64,000 nucleotides of DNA from Chlorogloeopsis fritschii PCC 6912 (GCF_000317285.1 NZ_AJLN01000100.1:1-64000); one strand, 5' to 3'. Positions 43,485 to 53,952 are shown, counted from the stretch's first letter. Translations and numbers: made by a program. Notes: a model not told the origin generated them from the letters alone.

Positions 43485-43646
43485 GTGCGTTAAAGCAGCG
43501 CGTAACGCACATCAAATCCGGTGCGTTAGGCTAATTTTAACTCTCTTAAACTCTCAAATCTTTACATAGCCGTAACACACCCTACTATTGAATATATATA
43601 AACGTAGACGCGTAGCGGCTTCCCGTAGGGTACCACAAAGTACACA
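43485..43646. repeat. Repeat-rich gap after hypD
   Basis: Contains a GTGCGTTA...TAACGCAC palindrome (43485-43510) with a second partial copy, then an ACGTAGACGCGTAGCGGCTT segment, a dispersed sequence typical of Nostoc-like genomes that also appears in reverse near 22110-22140, followed by CACAAAGTAC units. No coding potential. Confidence 0.6.
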
Positions 43647-43676
43647 AAGTACGCAAAGAAAGAAAGAAAAGTAATT

Positions 43677-43892
43677 ATGCCATTTATCACTGTTCAAATT
43701 GCCAAAGGGCACTCAATTGAAAAGAAGCGGCAGCTAGTACAAGCAATCACTGATGCTCTAATTTCTACTATGGGTACTAAGCCTGAGTGAGTGACAGTAC
43801 ATATTGACGAATTTGAACGGGAAAATTGGGCAGTAGGAGGTATTTTACATATTGATAAACATACTGGGAGGCACGTTGAAAAAGGTGTATAA
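43677..43892 (+). pseudogene. 4-oxalocrotonate tautomerase-family protein with an in-frame TGA
   Basis: The frame begins MPFITVQIAKGHSIEKKRQLV with the catalytic Pro1 after Met removal, as in small tautomerases (4-OT/DmpI type). At codon 38 a TGA (43788-43790) interrupts KPE-x-VTVHIDEFERENWAVGG, where intact homologues carry Trp, so the change is TGG to TGA. The frame then continues to TAA 43890-43892 with full similarity, a total of 71 codons. A tautomerase gene at this place between hypD and hypE is also known in Anabaena-type clusters. Either a recent nonsense mutation or a sequence error. Confidence 0.85.
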
Positions 43893-43914
43893 AGTTGATG
43901 ATAATTAATTAAAT

Positions 43915-45018
43915 ATGAATATTTTCTCTGCTAATTCCTCAGCAAATTCACTCTTTCAAAAAATTGAACAAGTTCGCCGTCGCCGCAGCAAAGTACACGA
44001 TACAAATATTACTCTCGCGCATGGTAGTGGTGGCAAAGCGATGCGCGATTTAATCGATGATATTTTTGTCAGTAATTTTGATAATCCAATTCTCTCACAA
44101 TTAGAAGACCAAGCAACTTTCAATTTAGCGAGTCTCATGCAACAAGGCGATCGCCTTGCTTTTACTACTGATTCCTATGTCGTCGATCCGTTGTTTTTTC
44201 CTGGTGGTGATATAGGAGAATTAGCAGTAAATGGCACTATTAATGATTTAGCGGTGAGTGGTGCCAAACCTTTATATCTCACCTGTAGCGTTATTTTAGA
44301 AGAAGGATTACCAATAGAAACTTTGCGGCGCGTTGCTACTAGTATGCAAGCTGCCGCTAAAAAAGCTGGCATCCAAATTGTCACTGGCGACACCAAAGTA
44401 GTACATCGCGGTGCAGCCGATAAATTATTTATTAATACAACAGGTATTGGCGTAATTCGTCCAGGTATTGCTATTTCTGCCCATAATATTCAACCAACAG
44501 ATGTAGTAATTATTAATGGTGAATTAGGCAATCATGGCACAGCAATTTTAATTGCCCGTGGAGAATTAGCATTAGAAACAGATATCGAAAGTGACTGTCA
44601 GCCACTACATGATTTGGTAGAAACAATTCTCGATATTTGTCCAGAAATTCATGCCATGCGCGATGCTACACGTGGCGGATTAGCTACCGTTTTAAATGAA
44701 TTTGCTCTCAGTTCTAATGTAGCAATTCGCATCAACGAACAATCTATACCAATTCGAGAAGAAGTCAAAGGCGTCTGCGAAATATTAGGTTTAGATCCTT
44801 TATATCTAGCCAACGAAGGTAAATTAGTAGTCGTAGTAGGGCGCGAAAACGCTGATAAAGTTCTATCAGCCATGCAATCTCATCCAGCCGGGAAAAATTC
44901 TTGCATTATTGGCGAAGTTATTTCCTCGCCCCCAGGTATTGTTTTGTTAAAAACTATTTTTGGTGCAGAACGTATCGTTGATATGCTTGTCGGCGATCAA
45001 CTACCAAGAATTTGTTAA
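43915..45018 (+). CDS. hypE: Hydrogenase maturation protein HypE
   Basis: A 367-residue HypE of the PurM/ThiL fold, which dehydrates the carbamoyl group on its C-terminal Cys to cyanide. ATP-binding start TLAHGSGGKAMRDLIDDIF, FTTDSYVVDPLFFPGGDIGELAVNGTINDLAVSGAKP, TGDTKVV and DATRGGLATVLNE are conserved, and the protein ends PRIC with the essential terminal Cys367. It lies 22 bp after the tautomerase pseudogene; hypA follows after 104 bp. Confidence 0.97.
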   Translation: MNIFSANSSANSLFQKIEQVRRRRSKVHDTNITLAHGSGGKAMRDLIDDIFVSNFDNPILSQLEDQATFNLASLMQQGDRLAFTTDSYVVDPLFFPGGDIGELAVNGTINDLAVSGAKPLYLTCSVILEEGLPIETLRRVATSMQAAAKKAGIQIVTGDTKVVHRGAADKLFINTTGIGVIRPGIAISAHNIQPTDVVIINGELGNHGTAILIARGELALETDIESDCQPLHDLVETILDICPEIHAMRDATRGGLATVLNEFALSSNVAIRINEQSIPIREEVKGVCEILGLDPLYLANEGKLVVVVGRENADKVLSAMQSHPAGKNSCIIGEVISSPPGIVLLKTIFGAERIVDMLVGDQLPRIC

Positions 45019-45122
45019 TGAAGGCAGAAGGTAATAATTTCCTCATACAATCAAGAACTCAAAAAACTTTATTCTCTCTGCGCCTCTGCGCCTCTGCGTG
45101 AGCAAATTATCTCTTCTTCATT

Positions 45123-45464
45123 ATGCACGAACTAGGAATCACCCAAAATATCATCGCAATTGTAGCCGAACACGCCCAAGGTTCAAAAGTGCAACGAGTA
45201 TTATTAGAAATAGGCAAACTATCAGCCATCATGCCCGATGCCATACGATTTTGTTTTGATATCTGTTCTCAGGGTACAGTTTTAGAAGGAGCAAAATTAG
45301 AAATCTTAGAAACTCCAGGCTTAGGAAAATGTCGCGAATGCGGTGCAACAATTCCCCTCGAACAGCCCTTTGGTAAGTGCCAGTGTGGCAGTACACAAAT
45401 AGATTTAATAGCTGGTGAAGAACTGAAAATTAAAGAAATAGAAATAGAGGAAATATGTGTGTAA
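45123..45464 (+). CDS. hypA: Nickel-insertion protein HypA
   Basis: A 113-residue HypA. The N-terminal MHELGI with nickel-binding His2 and the zinc site (CRECG...CQCGS) are intact. It delivers nickel with HypB to the large subunit. Its end overlaps the hypB start by ten bases, so translation is coupled. The preceding gap holds CTCTGCGC-type repeats. Confidence 0.95.
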   Translation: MHELGITQNIIAIVAEHAQGSKVQRVLLEIGKLSAIMPDAIRFCFDICSQGTVLEGAKLEILETPGLGKCRECGATIPLEQPFGKCQCGSTQIDLIAGEELKIKEIEIEEICV

Positions 45465-46330
45465 CCTGCGGTTGTTCTGATGATAGTAACGCTAAAATCG
45501 CCAATTTGGAAACAGGTGAATCAGTAACAATTCATGCCAACGGTAACAGTCACCACTCTCACACCCACACTTTACCAGATGGTACTGTTATCACCCATTC
45601 CCACAGTCATGAAGACAACCACGAAACCTCACAAGTTCATGCCAAAATACATGGTACAACTCTCTCTTTAGAACAAGATATCTTAGCAAAAAATAACTTA
45701 ATTGCAGCCCAAAATCGGGGATGGTTTAAAGGTAGAAATATTCTCGCGCTCAATCTCATGAGTTCTCCAGGTGCCGGAAAAACCACCCTCTTAACTCGCA
45801 CGATTAATGATTTAAAAAATAATTTAACAATCAGCGTCATTGAAGGCGATCAAGAAACAATTCATGATGCTAAAAAAATTCAAGAAACAGGCTGTAAGGT
45901 AGTCCAAATTAACACAGGCACAGGCTGTCATCTTGATGCTGCAATGATAGACAGGGGATTACAACAACTGAATCCGCCCTTAAATTCAGTAGTGATGATT
46001 GAGAATGTTGGCAATCTTGTTTGTCCAGCTTTATTTGATTTAGGAGAAAATTTAAAAGTAGTAATTCTCTCTGTGACAGAAGGAGAAGATAAGCCGATAA
46101 AATATCCTCATATGTTCCGCGCTAGTGAGGTAATGATTCTCACCAAAATTGATTTGTTACCTTATGTGCAGTTTGACGTACAAAAATGTATAGAGTATGC
46201 CCAGCAAGTTAATCCTCACATTCAAATTTTTCAAGTTTCTGCATTGACTGGAATCGGGCTAGAAAATTGGTATGAATACATAACACAAAAGATAGGAAAT
46301 TGGTCAGTAAGATGCGATCGCGAATGTTAG
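45455..46330 (+). CDS. hypB: Nickel-insertion GTPase HypB
   Basis: A 291-residue HypB. It begins MCVTCGCSDD, the CxxCGC high-affinity metal site, followed by a His-rich stretch (HSHTHTLPDGTVITHSHSHEDNH) for nickel storage. The GTPase domain has P-loop SSPGAGKTTLLTR, EGDQET, ENVGNLVCPALFDLG (metal-binding Cys) and LTKIDLLPY. GTP hydrolysis drives nickel transfer with HypA. Last gene of the hyp train. Confidence 0.96.
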   Translation: MCVTCGCSDDSNAKIANLETGESVTIHANGNSHHSHTHTLPDGTVITHSHSHEDNHETSQVHAKIHGTTLSLEQDILAKNNLIAAQNRGWFKGRNILALNLMSSPGAGKTTLLTRTINDLKNNLTISVIEGDQETIHDAKKIQETGCKVVQINTGTGCHLDAAMIDRGLQQLNPPLNSVVMIENVGNLVCPALFDLGENLKVVILSVTEGEDKPIKYPHMFRASEVMILTKIDLLPYVQFDVQKCIEYAQQVNPHIQIFQVSALTGIGLENWYEYITQKIGNWSVRCDREC

Positions 46331-46968
<638 letters not shown>

Positions 46969-46988
<20 letters not shown>

Positions 46989-47211
46989 TCACACACAAAA
47001 TTCTGAAGACGAGCTTTTACCTGAGTATCGGTTTGATTACGAGAAGGCGAAACCCAATCGATTTGCTGTTGGTCATAAGACGCAAAAGTTAATGGTTGTA
47101 GTTTTAGATGAGGATGTGGCTCAAGTTTTTAGAACGCCCGAATCAGTCAACAAAGTGCTAAGAGCATTGATCGAATCGATGCCACAATCAGCAGACGGCG
47201 AGACAGCCTAA
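46969..47211 (+). CDS. brnA: BrnA-type antitoxin
   Basis: An 80-residue partner of the broken brnT. ATG 46969 overlaps the toxin's last codons, the usual translational coupling, and was preferred over an alternative start nine bases upstream. The protein has YDYEKAKPNRFA-like sequence (RFDYEKAKPNRFAVG) followed by KLMVVVLDEDVAQVFRTPESVNKVLRALI, the ribbon-helix-helix-like DNA-binding part of BrnA/DUF4415-type antitoxins. Intact, so it is now an orphan antitoxin that may still repress its promoter. Confidence 0.82.
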
Positions 47212-47375
47212 CACTGCTTTGGTGCGGATGGTACAGAGCTTGTCTGTGGGCTTTTGAGGTTATCTGCCGCCGCACAACTTCCACCGTTAGCCTGCTTATC
47301 TTGTTAGATGCGGGCAGTGTATCCAAGTGTCTGTTATCAGTCAAACAATGTATTTTGGGTGAAGGTAGTTTGTAG

Positions 47376-48134
47376 ATGCTTGCAGATATGGAAAAGATCG
47401 CGATCGTTACAGGCGCTAGTCGTGGCATTGGTGCGGCTACTGCCTATCTTGCTGCTGAACAAGGTTATGCTATTTGTGTCAATTATCTTTGCAACCAGGA
47501 GGCTGCACACAGCATTGTCAGTTCTATTACACAGATTGGAGGTAGAGCGATCGCGGTTGCTGCTGATGTTGCCGTCGAAAATGATGTGGTTCGGCTCTTT
47601 GAAACAGTGGATGAACGATTAGGAAAGGTAACTGCCCTTGTCAATAATGCTGGAATTCTAGAACAGCAGATGCGAGTAGAAAACATTGATGCGGCTCGGT
47701 TGAACCGAGTCTTTGCAACAAACATTACTGGCAGTTTTCTGTGTGCACGAGAAGCGGTTAAACGAATGTCTACTAGACACGGTGGAGCAGGAGGAGCGAT
47801 CGTAAATGTTTCATCAGTTGCTTCTCGTTTAGGTTCCCCTGGTGAATACATAGACTATGCGGCTTCTAAAGGAGCGATTGATACAATGACGATTGGGTTG
47901 GCAAAGGAAGTCGCCGACGAAGGTATTCGCGTGAATGCGGTACGTCCAGGTTTTATTTACACTGACATTCACGCCAGCGGTGGTGAACCGAATCGGGTTG
48001 AGCGAGTCAAAGAGCTTGTCCCTATGAAGCGAGGTGGGCAAGCAATTGAAGTTGCAAAAGCAGTTTTGTGGTTATTGTCAGCTGAGGCTTCGTATACAAC
48101 AGGTTCATTTATCGATGTTGCAGGAGGTAAGTAG
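47376..48134 (+). CDS. Short-chain dehydrogenase/reductase (SDR)
   Basis: A 252-residue classical SDR. The NAD(P) motif TGASRGIGAAT (TGxxxGIG), NNAG at VNNAGILE, catalytic Ser in VNVSSVASR, and YxxxK in YIDYAASKGAID are all present; the C-terminal end VAGGK is typical. It resembles glucose-1-dehydrogenase and FabG-like enzymes in sequence style, but the substrate cannot be told. It stands between the toxin-antitoxin remnant and a methyltransferase with no tight coupling to either. GC content is slightly above that of the neighbours. Confidence 0.88.
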   Translation: MLADMEKIAIVTGASRGIGAATAYLAAEQGYAICVNYLCNQEAAHSIVSSITQIGGRAIAVAADVAVENDVVRLFETVDERLGKVTALVNNAGILEQQMRVENIDAARLNRVFATNITGSFLCAREAVKRMSTRHGGAGGAIVNVSSVASRLGSPGEYIDYAASKGAIDTMTIGLAKEVADEGIRVNAVRPGFIYTDIHASGGEPNRVERVKELVPMKRGGQAIEVAKAVLWLLSAEASYTTGSFIDVAGGK

Positions 48135-48275
48135 CCGCCGCCTAACTAATACGTGCACCGGATTGACGAACATCCCTTGTGCTTAGTTCAACGTCATCTG
48201 CAATCGGTGACGCTAGCCGTTAACTCGCCTTGTATGTCCGTGTTCTGCCGACAAGACGCTCAGGGAGGATCTTTT

Positions 48276-48890
48276 ATGAGCCTTGTAGAGAAAGTTGTAG
48301 CACAATTCGCCCATCCCACAGGATTTTGGGGGAATATCACTGGCTTCATCATGGCACATAGGCCATCAAATCTTGAACGCAATGAGTGGGCAATTTCCCT
48401 GCTTAACCTGCAACCCGCCGATCGCATCTTGGAAATTGGTTTTGGGCCTGGAGTAGCAATCCAAAAAATGAGTGAAATTGTCACTGACGGTGTTATTTGG
48501 GGTATCGATCATTCTGAAGTGATGTTCAGGCAAGCCTCGAAAAGAAATCAACGCGCCATTGCGGCTGGAAGAGTGCGATTGGTTCTTACTTCGGTATCGC
48601 AATTGCCCTCCTTCGACAGCCCATTTGACAAGATTCTGGCTGTTAATTGCTTTCAGTTCTGGGATCACAAGACTGACGTGCTGAGACGGCTAAGAGAGCA
48701 GTTGCGCACGGGAGGAATCATAGCCCTCGTTCATCAGCCCAGACTCCCTGGCGCTACAGAAGATGATACGACTAAAGCAGGAGAAAGCTTCGCACGCTAT
48801 CTGGAAATGGCTGGATTTAGCGACATCAAAGTGGAACGGAAGAGGATGAAGCCTGTTTCGACGGTGTACGTGCAAGGAAGCAATCTTTAA
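48276..48890 (+). CDS. Class I SAM-dependent methyltransferase
   Basis: A 204-residue methyltransferase. ATG 48276 follows a GGGAGG ribosome binding site; the frame is open 41 codons upstream but that part looks non-coding. Motif I is RILEIGFGPGVAIQ, motif II about GVIWGIDHSEVM, and motif IV FDKILAVNCFQFW. The substrate is unknown; the size and the N-terminal HPTGFWGNITGFIMAHRPSNLERN fit a family of small-molecule methyltransferases common in bacteria. Confidence 0.85.
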   Translation: MSLVEKVVAQFAHPTGFWGNITGFIMAHRPSNLERNEWAISLLNLQPADRILEIGFGPGVAIQKMSEIVTDGVIWGIDHSEVMFRQASKRNQRAIAAGRVRLVLTSVSQLPSFDSPFDKILAVNCFQFWDHKTDVLRRLREQLRTGGIIALVHQPRLPGATEDDTTKAGESFARYLEMAGFSDIKVERKRMKPVSTVYVQGSNL

Positions 48891-49219
48891 TCTCTGCGAG
48901 TCTGATTCCCAGCAGCTTGCTGTGTTTGGAGCATATAGCATCCGATTCGAGATTGGTGGTGGGGCGCTCGTAGCAAAAATCGGGATTGTAAAAACTGCTA
49001 ATATTTCAACCATTAACAAAGCCGACGATCGCCTACAACCCAACTTAAGCGATCGCAAAACTAGTAGATTATACAAGTCTGCGTAAACTAAGTGCGATCG
49101 CGCTTACAGCAGATATTCTTACAGAAAGCGATCACAAAATTGCAGCAACTTTCAGTTTGGGGATAGCAATCGCTATCGGAAGGTGTGTTGTTGCAAAGCA
49201 CTGTGTTCTGTGTTCTTCT
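48891..49219. other. Intergenic region rich in HIP1 octamers
   Basis: About 330 bp without a supported gene. Several GCGATCGC or near-HIP1 sites lie between 49025 and 49175. The 48895-49010 part could be decayed coding sequence, but no frame is recognisable. Confidence 0.5.
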
Positions 49220-50011
49220 TCAATCGTTTCCTAAATACGCCTCGATGACAGCTGGATTATTTCTGACTACCGTCGGTTCACCCAAAGCAATTAATTGTCC
49301 AAAATCTAAAACAGCAATGCGATCGCACAATCCCATCACTAAGGGAACGTGATGCTCAATCAGAATAATCGTTAAGTTGAAGCGATCGCGCAGGCTACGA
49401 ATAAATTCACTGAGTAGTTGTTTCTCGCTGGGATTCATTCCTGCTGCGGGTTCATCAAGGAGTAAGATTTGCGGTTCTAAGGCTAAAGCGCGAGCAATTT
49501 CTAAGCGACGCTGATCGCCGTAAGCAAAGTTTTTGGCTTTTTCTTCTGCACGTTTGTCCAGTCCAACTAATTCTAATAACTCTAGAGCCTTCTGTTTACT
49601 TTTACTTTCCTCTTGAGGCGCTGGTGGTACTCCTAAAACACCCGTGAGCATATTACTATGAGTATGCAAATGCCGGGCAATAATTACATTTTCCAGCGCT
49701 GAAAGTTCACCAAAAAGCCGAATATTCTGAAACGTTCGAGCAATCCCTAAACCAGCAATTTGATGGGGACGAAGTTGGGAAATTTCTTTATCTTTATATC
49801 TTAATTGCCCACTTGAAGGTGGAATTAAGCCTGTAATTAAATTAAACAGCGTTGTCTTACCTGCACCATTCGGGCCAATCAGTCCAAAAATTTCATGTTT
49901 ATTGACTGTAAAAGATACATTGTTTACTGCTACTAGTCCCCCAAATCTACGAGTGAGAGAATTTGCATCTAAGATAATACTATTATTAGATTCTAAAATT
50001 TCGTATGTCAT
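49220..50011 (-). CDS. livG: Branched-chain/neutral amino-acid ABC transporter ATPase LivG
   Basis: A 263-residue ATPase of the LivG type. Walker [17 protein letters not shown], the LivG-specific [24 protein letters not shown], signature [15 protein letters not shown], Walker [14 protein letters not shown] and H-loop IEHH are visible. It energises uptake of hydrophobic or neutral amino acids from the periplasm. The permease gene livM lies upstream on the same strand after 225 bp of repeats. livH, livF and the binding protein are not in the window; in Anabaena the equivalent N-I/N-II permease genes are known to be scattered. Confidence 0.92.
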   Translation of the reverse strand: MTYEILESNNSIILDANSLTRRFGGLVAVNNVSFTVNKHEIFGLIGPNGAGKTTLFNLITGLIPPSSGQLRYKDKEISQLRPHQIAGLGIARTFQNIRLFGELSALENVIIARHLHTHSNMLTGVLGVPPAPQEESKSKQKALELLELVGLDKRAEEKAKNFAYGDQRRLEIARALALEPQILLLDEPAAGMNPSEKQLLSEFIRSLRDRFNLTIILIEHHVPLVMGLCDRIAVLDFGQLIALGEPTVVRNNPAVIEAYLGND

Positions 50012-50081
50012 TGCTTATGGCATGATTAATTCACAAGTTTTAAATATACAGCAGAAGTCAGAAGTCAGAAGCCAGAAGTAC

Positions 50082-50197
50082 CCTCGTTACCAGGTTTTAA
50101 ATATATTATTCCTTAGTAGGGTGTGTTACGGCTATCTAAAAACTTACCCTCGTTACCAGGTTCAACCTGGTAACGAGAACTAGAGCCTCTGGCTCTT
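50082..50197. repeat. Palindromic repeats between livG and livM
   Basis: A full copy of the CTCGTTACCAGGTT/AACCTGGTAACGAG palindrome (50149-50177, 14-bp perfect stem) and a half copy (50082-50096), preceded by tandem AGAAGTC units and followed by an AGAGCC/GGCTCT hairpin with a T-run. The full palindrome also occurs at 13115-13143. Confidence 0.75.
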
Positions 50198-50236
50198 TTA
50201 TAAATACTCTCTCATTTATAACTAATAAAAATTCAT

Positions 50237-51184
50237 TCAACTTGATACTTTACTGCTATGCCTATCTTTAGGCTTGCGTTTTTTAAATATATCTGGAGTG
50301 ACAAGTCCTTGTGGAAAAAAGATTGTTCCTAAAACTATTAATAAGCCAAAAATAATTAATCTACCATCTCGTAAAAATTGTGCGAACCAGTCGGGTAAAC
50401 CACCTGTATCAGCTATACTTCTTAAAATTTCTGGCAGGGCTGTAAATAGCATTCCTCCTAACACCGCTCCCAAAAAAGTTCTGGAACCACCGATTAAGAC
50501 AAAAGTTAAGTAAATAATACTAGCATCAAATGTACCTTGACGGGCATTCCATGTATTCAAAAAATGAGCGCTAAGTGCACCAACTACTCCAGCTAAAATA
50601 GCTCCTAATGTGAAAGCTAAAACTTTGTAGTAAGTTGAGTTAATTCCCATTGCACTTGCTGCTAACTCATCCTCACGAATGGCTGTGAATGCTCTACCTA
50701 CACGGATGCGTTCCAGACGATACATTAACACCATACTAATTATTAGTAACGGTAGGGCAATCCACAAATACTCGATTGGGGTTTGGAAAGGTTGAGGAAT
50801 GGCAAAAATTCCCACCGCTCCGCCTGTAATCTCTAAATTTAGAGAAATTACACGCAATACTTCTACAAAAGCAATGGTGGCGATCGCTAAATAAATTCCC
50901 CGTAACCGTAATGCCGGAACTCCTACCGCAACTCCCAATAAACCGGAAACTACACCAGCAATTAACATTTCCAATAATAATAGTGGGATTGGGAACAAAT
51001 TGCTCGTCGATGTAAAAACTTTTGTAGATAAAATTGCCGCTATGTATCCACCTAAAGCATAAAATCCAGGACTAGCTAAGGATAACTGTCCAGCCATCAA
51101 CGGTAAATACAGCGACAGTCCTAACAGTGCCCCTAATACCATAGAGACAATTAAAGAACCGTAAGTAGCAAAAAATTCAGCCAT
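50237..51184 (-). CDS. livM: Branched-chain/neutral amino-acid ABC transporter permease LivM
   Basis: A 315-residue membrane protein with eight or nine hydrophobic segments and the LivM signatures LSLASPGFYALGGYIAA, GVPALRLRGIYLAIATIAFVE, TGGAVGI and GRAFTAIREDELAASAMGIN (the coupling loop to the ATPase), followed by FLGAVLGGMLFTALPE. It forms half of the translocation path; its LivH partner is not in the window. It is transcribed towards livG. Confidence 0.92.
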   Translation of the reverse strand: MAEFFATYGSLIVSMVLGALLGLSLYLPLMAGQLSLASPGFYALGGYIAAILSTKVFTSTSNLFPIPLLLLEMLIAGVVSGLLGVAVGVPALRLRGIYLAIATIAFVEVLRVISLNLEITGGAVGIFAIPQPFQTPIEYLWIALPLLIISMVLMYRLERIRVGRAFTAIREDELAASAMGINSTYYKVLAFTLGAILAGVVGALSAHFLNTWNARQGTFDASIIYLTFVLIGGSRTFLGAVLGGMLFTALPEILRSIADTGGLPDWFAQFLRDGRLIIFGLLIVLGTIFFPQGLVTPDIFKKRKPKDRHSSKVSS

Positions 51185-51818
51185 TTTCGATGGTCGTCAT
51201 TTGTCATTGATCATTTGTTAGCAATTTTTGTAGGGTGGGCACTACCTAAATTTGCTCAAACCTTTATTCTACCTTTTCGATAGTGCCCACCTTACTTGTT
51301 AGCAATTTTTGTAGGGTAGGCACTACCTAAATTTGCTCAAACCCTTATTCTACCTTTTCGATAGTGCCCACCTTACGGTGATTAGTAGTTAAAACCCGCT
51401 CGTACTCATCTTACATTCCTTAATACACTTTGCTTTTATTCTTGCCTACCTAATTATTATGGTGCTTCATATTACTGGGTAAATACTCTAAACTTCCCAT
51501 TCAGATTTGCTTTTGTCACCAATTGTAAAAAGTTTCATTAGTTTATAAATTATGAACAATAGATAAGTTAAAATAATAATACTTTAAATAAATATAGCTT
51601 TCTAATTAATTTACAGGGAACTTGTCAAGACTTCTCTAAATTATGCATATTTCCATTAAGTAAGCATTCCAGAATTCCAAAATCCTAGCAAAATAATATT
51701 ACAAAGTTTTGGCGCAAAATACCAATTACTGACAAATCAATAAATATTGGTGTGGCTTGAGTAGAGTGAAACTCATCACTAAACTTGCTGATTTGTAACA
51801 ATTGCGAGGGAGATAATT
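51185..51818. other. Long intergenic region with a tandem repeat, otherwise empty
   Basis: This 634-bp gap separates livM from a divergent pentapeptide gene. The first 190 bp are occupied by the repeat listed below; the rest (51380-51818) is AT-rich, with no ORF above 30 codons that looks real. Promoters for both flanking genes should lie here. Confidence 0.6.
51216..51377 (+). repeat. 81-bp tandem duplication of the GTGGGCACT...AGTGCCCAC repeat
   Basis: Two units, each starting TTGTTAGCAATTTTTGTAGG, follow with an 81-bp period and are almost identical. Each has inverted ends (GTGGGCACT or GTAGGCACT against AGTGCCCAC). A diverged third member lies at 5496-5572. The high identity of the two tandem units suggests a recent duplication. 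Confidence 0.85.
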
Positions 51819-52367
51819 ATGGACGTTAATATACTCCTAAATCGATACGCAGCAGGAGAAAGAGATTTTAACGGTGCAAACCTGCATAAAGCAAACCTTG
51901 GTGAAGCTGATTTAAGTGGCGCAAATTTCTGTGGAGCCGACTTGAGTGGCGCTGATTTGAGTCGAGCCGATTTGAGCAGATGCAACTTTAGTCGAGCAAA
52001 TCTGACGGATGCAGATTTAACGGGAGCAAATCTCAACGGTGCAAACTTAAGCGAGACTAACTTCATTGGAGCAGACTTAATTAATGTCAACCTAGAGGAC
52101 ACAAATTTAAGTCGTGCAGATTTGCGGGGTGCAAATCTAATTAGAGCAAATTTAGTTAGGGCAAATCTGAGTGAAGCAGAATTGAGTGGTGCCGATCTAT
52201 CTGGAGCAAATCTCAGTCAGACAAATTTGATTGAAACGCACTTAGCTGAAGCTGAACTTAACGGTGCAGATTTAACGGGCGCAATTGTCACCGACAAAGA
52301 GATGAGCGGAACAATATTACATACCGGCTTATCTCACAAATGGGTAACTTGGGCTGGTGGTAGCTGA
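51819..52367 (+). CDS. Pentapeptide-repeat protein (small)
   Basis: A 182-residue protein composed almost wholly of pentapeptide repeats. After a 12-residue lead (MDVNILLNRYAAGERDF) about 28 A(D/N)LxX units run to residue 160, followed by a short non-repeat tail (GLSHKWVTWAGGS). An AGGGAG ribosome binding site lies just before the ATG. Folded as a short quadrilateral beta-helix; no signal peptide, so cytosolic. It lacks the helical N-domain of the larger relative at 25694. Function unknown. Confidence 0.87.
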   Translation: MDVNILLNRYAAGERDFNGANLHKANLGEADLSGANFCGADLSGADLSRADLSRCNFSRANLTDADLTGANLNGANLSETNFIGADLINVNLEDTNLSRADLRGANLIRANLVRANLSEAELSGADLSGANLSQTNLIETHLAEAELNGADLTGAIVTDKEMSGTILHTGLSHKWVTWAGGS

Positions 52368-52393
52368 GGATCGGGGATTGGGGATCGGGCAAA

Positions 52394-52523
52394 GAGGACA
52401 AGGGGACACCCAGAAGGAGTGAGGGTATGAAAGAGGGAAGGTACGAGGGTATTTACTCTTATTCTCTCGCTCCCACGCTCCCTCGCTCCCTCACTCTCCC
52501 CCTCCTCTTCAAGCGTCCCTAGC
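52394..52523 (+). repeat. 130-bp exact inverted repeat, left copy
   Basis: From GAGGACAAGGGGACACCCAG to CAAGCGTCCCTAGC this segment is identical in reverse complement to 60943-61073, 8.5 kb away. It starts with the GGGGACA tandem type, contains CTCGCTCCCACGCTCCC-like units and runs into CCCTAGC/CCCTAGT heptamers that continue to about 52580. It lies between the pentapeptide gene and ddl. Confidence 0.95.
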
Positions 52524-52636
52524 ACCTAGTCCCTAGCCCCTAACCCCTAGCCCCTAATCCCTAGTCCCTATTCCCTATTCCCTCTCTTAATTGTGATAGG
52601 CTATCTGCAATTGCGGAGTGATATAAGGTATTTCAA

Positions 52637-53773
52637 ATGACTAAGCTGCGGGTAGGGTTGCTGTTTGGCGGTTGTTCGGGAGAACATGAGGTATCAATTA
52701 ATTCAGCAAGAGCGATCGCCAAAGCTTTGAGTGCAGAGCAAAATGCTAGTAAATACGAAATTCTGCCTTTCTATATTCAAAAAGATGGACGTTGGTTAGC
52801 AGGCAATGTATCGCAACAAGTCCTAGAATCAGGACAACCATTACAATTGCCTCGCTCAAATCCTGAGCCTCAGGAAAATCAATTAGGAAGCGATAGTTCA
52901 CAATTATCAACCGCCGATCGCCTATCTTTCAGTCGCTGGCAATCTCCTTCTCAAGTGGCGGAAGTAGATGTTTGGTTTCCAATTCTACATGGGCCGAATG
53001 GTGAAGATGGCACAGTTCAAGGTTTACTCACGTTGATGCAAGTGCCTTTTGTTGGCTCTGGAGTACTGGGATCGGCGATGGGAATGGATAAAATAGCCAT
53101 GAAAATGGCCTTTGCCCAAGCTGGACTACCGCAAGTAAAATATATGGCGGTTAATCGCTCGCAAATTTGGTCAAATCCTTGTGTTTTCCCCAAATTGTGC
53201 GATCAAATCGAATTGAATTTGGGTTATCCCTGCTTTATCAAGCCTGCAAATCTGGGTTCATCGGTGGGAATTGCCAAAGCGCGATCGCGTCAAGAATTAG
53301 AGACAGCATTAGATAACGCTGCGAGTTATGATCGCCGGATTATTGTTGAAGCAGGAGTTATAGCAAGAGAATTAGAATGTGCCGTCTTAGGAAACGATCA
53401 ACCTCAAGCTTCTGTTGTCGGTGAAATTACTTATAGTAGTGATTTCTATGATTATGAAACTAAATATACACAAGGTAAAGCAGATTTGGTAATACCCGCA
53501 ACAGTATCAGATGCAGTCACCCGTCAAATTCAGGAAATGGCTTTGCAAGCCTTTGCAGCCATTGATGCTGGTGGGCTAGCAAGAGTAGACTTTTTCTACG
53601 TGGAAGCTACAGGTGAAGTTTTAATTAATGAAATAAATACCTTACCAGGTTTTACAGCAACAAGTATGTATCCCTTACTGTGGGCACATAGTGGTGTCTC
53701 CTTTCCAGAATTAGTGGATCGATTGATTCAACTAGCTTTGGAAAGACGCTCTACCCCAGAAACGAAAGAATAG
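52637..53773 (+). CDS. ddl: D-alanine--D-alanine ligase
   Basis: A 378-residue ATP-grasp ligase that makes the D-Ala-D-Ala dipeptide for peptidoglycan. Conserved parts: [18 protein letters not shown] at the start, [47 protein letters not shown] (ATP-binding), ARVDFFYVE and [20 protein letters not shown] with the metal-binding Glu and Asn. The length is slightly above the usual 350 because of a 25-residue polar insert near residue 85. No signal peptide. It precedes a membrane protein gene that is probably in the same transcript. Confidence 0.96.
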   Translation: MTKLRVGLLFGGCSGEHEVSINSARAIAKALSAEQNASKYEILPFYIQKDGRWLAGNVSQQVLESGQPLQLPRSNPEPQENQLGSDSSQLSTADRLSFSRWQSPSQVAEVDVWFPILHGPNGEDGTVQGLLTLMQVPFVGSGVLGSAMGMDKIAMKMAFAQAGLPQVKYMAVNRSQIWSNPCVFPKLCDQIELNLGYPCFIKPANLGSSVGIAKARSRQELETALDNAASYDRRIIVEAGVIARELECAVLGNDQPQASVVGEITYSSDFYDYETKYTQGKADLVIPATVSDAVTRQIQEMALQAFAAIDAGGLARVDFFYVEATGEVLINEINTLPGFTATSMYPLLWAHSGVSFPELVDRLIQLALERRSTPETKE

Positions 53774-53952
53774 GGAGACTGAATTTTGACATCAAAAAAA
53801 AAGTAGCAAAAAATACTTTTTTTCTAAAAACTTTCAAATTGAGTAGCCAGATCCTTACAAAAAGGCTACTTCAATTTGAAATTCCACTACGGATACGTGA
53901 TGGCTTGCCCTCCGGTACAATCAGAAACAAGAGGGGAGTCTGTGAAGTAGTC

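Noticed and set aside
43788-43790. TGA in the tautomerase gene as a possible selenocysteine or recoded codon
   Set aside because: Homologues have Trp there, no SECIS-like hairpin follows directly, and other genes in the window are broken by TAG and TAA as well, so a nonsense mutation or base error is simpler.
51779-52102. Minus-strand ORF (107 codons) opposite the small pentapeptide gene
   Set aside because: Low-complexity antisense of the repeat (Lys/Ser/Ala/Pro/Leu periodic), not a protein family.
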